Assembly: GCF_900044055.2 (NCBI RefSeq)
Contig: NZ_FCOX02000035.1
Span: 32,200 to 96,199 of the forward strand
DNA: 64,000 nt
Direction: 5' to 3'
DNA from: Caballeronia calidae
Lineage (GTDB): Bacteria; Pseudomonadota; Gammaproteobacteria; Burkholderiales; Burkholderiaceae
The position numbers and the translations under genes are program-made. The notes below the pieces were generated by a model. The model was not told the origin of the DNA. It saw only the letters and a list, made by a program, of their open reading frames with translations, and made no database searches. Of this stretch, positions 63,484-64,000 are shown one piece after another. The number at the start of each line of letters is the position of its first letter. The first letter of the stretch is position 1.

Positions 63484-63979
63484 GCTGGAGCCCTCGAAGG
63501 ACATGTGCGTGAGGTTGCCAGATTCGCGTGGCCGCCAATGCGCGCCGGTCGCCGCGCCTGTATCCAGGGACGCGGCCGTGCGGCAGCAATCCTTCGTATT
63601 GTTTCCCGCGCGCCATGCGCCATGGCGGGAAACGACATTCCGACTATGGTTCAACCGTTATCGGACGTCAACTGCCTTTCGCACCTACTCCGGGGCCGCA
63701 CCAGTGCGTTTCGCCGTGCCTCGCAGGCGCCGGGACGGCTAGGTCCGGCGCATGGCCCTGAAGTGGAATGTGAAAGCGTCGGATCGATGCGCATGCAGGG
63801 CCGGACCGGCTCGCGCGGGGCGCCTCGCTTCTCTCGCTCACGATTATTTCTGACATTTTGGGATGGCGCCGGCGGTTTTGAACCGCCAATCCTTAGGAAC
63901 GAGTGAGAAATAACTTCCCGGCGGTGCTGGGTGGTGGGAAGCGGCACTGTTAAGATGCAATGGATCCGGAGGATAGACG
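63484..63979. other. Gene-free end region with inverted repeat and T-arm-like hairpin
   Basis: No complete gene is supported. It holds the upstream region of the zinc-ribbon gene, an inverted repeat at 63601-63633 (GTTTCCCGC and GCGGGAAAC, 9-bp arms), and a hairpin at about 63870-63888 that on the minus strand reads GGCGG-TTCAAAA-CCGCC, like a tRNA T-arm. No matching acceptor or anticodon arm is found, so no tRNA is called. Confidence 0.5.
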
Positions 63980-64000
63980 ATGCAGGCTGGTTACAGGGCT
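63980..64000 (+). CDS. Start of a gene running off the window
   Basis: ATG at 63980 is preceded by GGAGGA (63968-63973) with ideal spacing and opens MQAGYRA to the last base. Only seven codons are visible, so the product cannot be named. Confidence 0.4.

Noticed and set aside
63840..63960. tRNA gene near the right end
   Set aside because: Only a T-arm-like hairpin is seen. The seven bases after it have no complement upstream and no CCA follows.

Overview
This window is high-GC chromosomal DNA from a beta-proteobacterium, most likely Burkholderiaceae of the Paraburkholderia/Caballeronia kind. That placement is an inference from codon usage, the gene families, a double-length UvrA, and the style of the intergenic repeats. 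About 60 protein genes are supported. There is no rRNA gene, no convincing tRNA, no CRISPR array and no transposase. Both window edges cut genes: an aldehyde dehydrogenase on the left and a seven-codon start on the right.

Left part, 1-21.6 kb, is mostly metabolism. It holds a sugar-acid oxidation pair (dehydrogenase and SMP-30 lactonase), a GNAT acetyltransferase, several small conserved hypotheticals, serine acetyltransferase and folE. A VOC plus SnoaL-like pair is divergent from a TetR gene, with two matching operator palindromes between them. An MFS transporter is divergent from a D-2-hydroxyacid dehydrogenase with a LysR gene. A polyamine-type pair follows (glutamine-synthetase-like enzyme and class III aminotransferase). 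Next come a branched-chain amino-acid ABC importer with a fused LivH-LivM permease, an alkyladenine glycosylase and a small membrane protein.

Middle, 21.6-34.4 kb, is a complete Tad/Flp pilus operon: flp, prepilin peptidase, cpaB, cpaC, cpaD, tadZ/cpaE, tadA/cpaF, tadB, tadC, tadD, two TadE/F-like pseudopilins and a VWA-domain TadG. The genes are packed with 4-bp stop/start overlaps behind a long, hairpin-rich leader. A lysine-rich DUF6496-type protein follows.

Right part, 34.9-64 kb: a LysR gene is divergent from a periplasmic binding protein and an aspartoacylase-like deacylase. A tartrate/D-malate dehydrogenase gene survives only as a 357-bp relic. Then come an alpha/beta hydrolase, a 1940-residue four-ABC-module UvrA, an ACT-domain protein and a DUF445 protein. 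Next is a 1.1-kb repeat element with 75-nt terminal inverted repeats and a 95-bp tandem array. After it lie a PhnA-like zinc-ribbon gene and an NTF2-like gene with two glycan hydrolases. A molybdopterin oxidoreductase of the FdhF/YdeP type is divergent from a MocR regulator that overlaps a small winged-helix gene. A second MocR gene, a TAXI binding protein and a large zinc-ribbon membrane protein with 22-residue PYYLGD repeats close the window.

Points most worth a second look are the repeat element (46961-48130), the collapsed dehydrogenase gene (37878-38234), the orphan peptide with a Gly-Gly leader-like N terminus (15476-15664), the PYYLGD-repeat protein (61507-63483), and the TetR operator pair.
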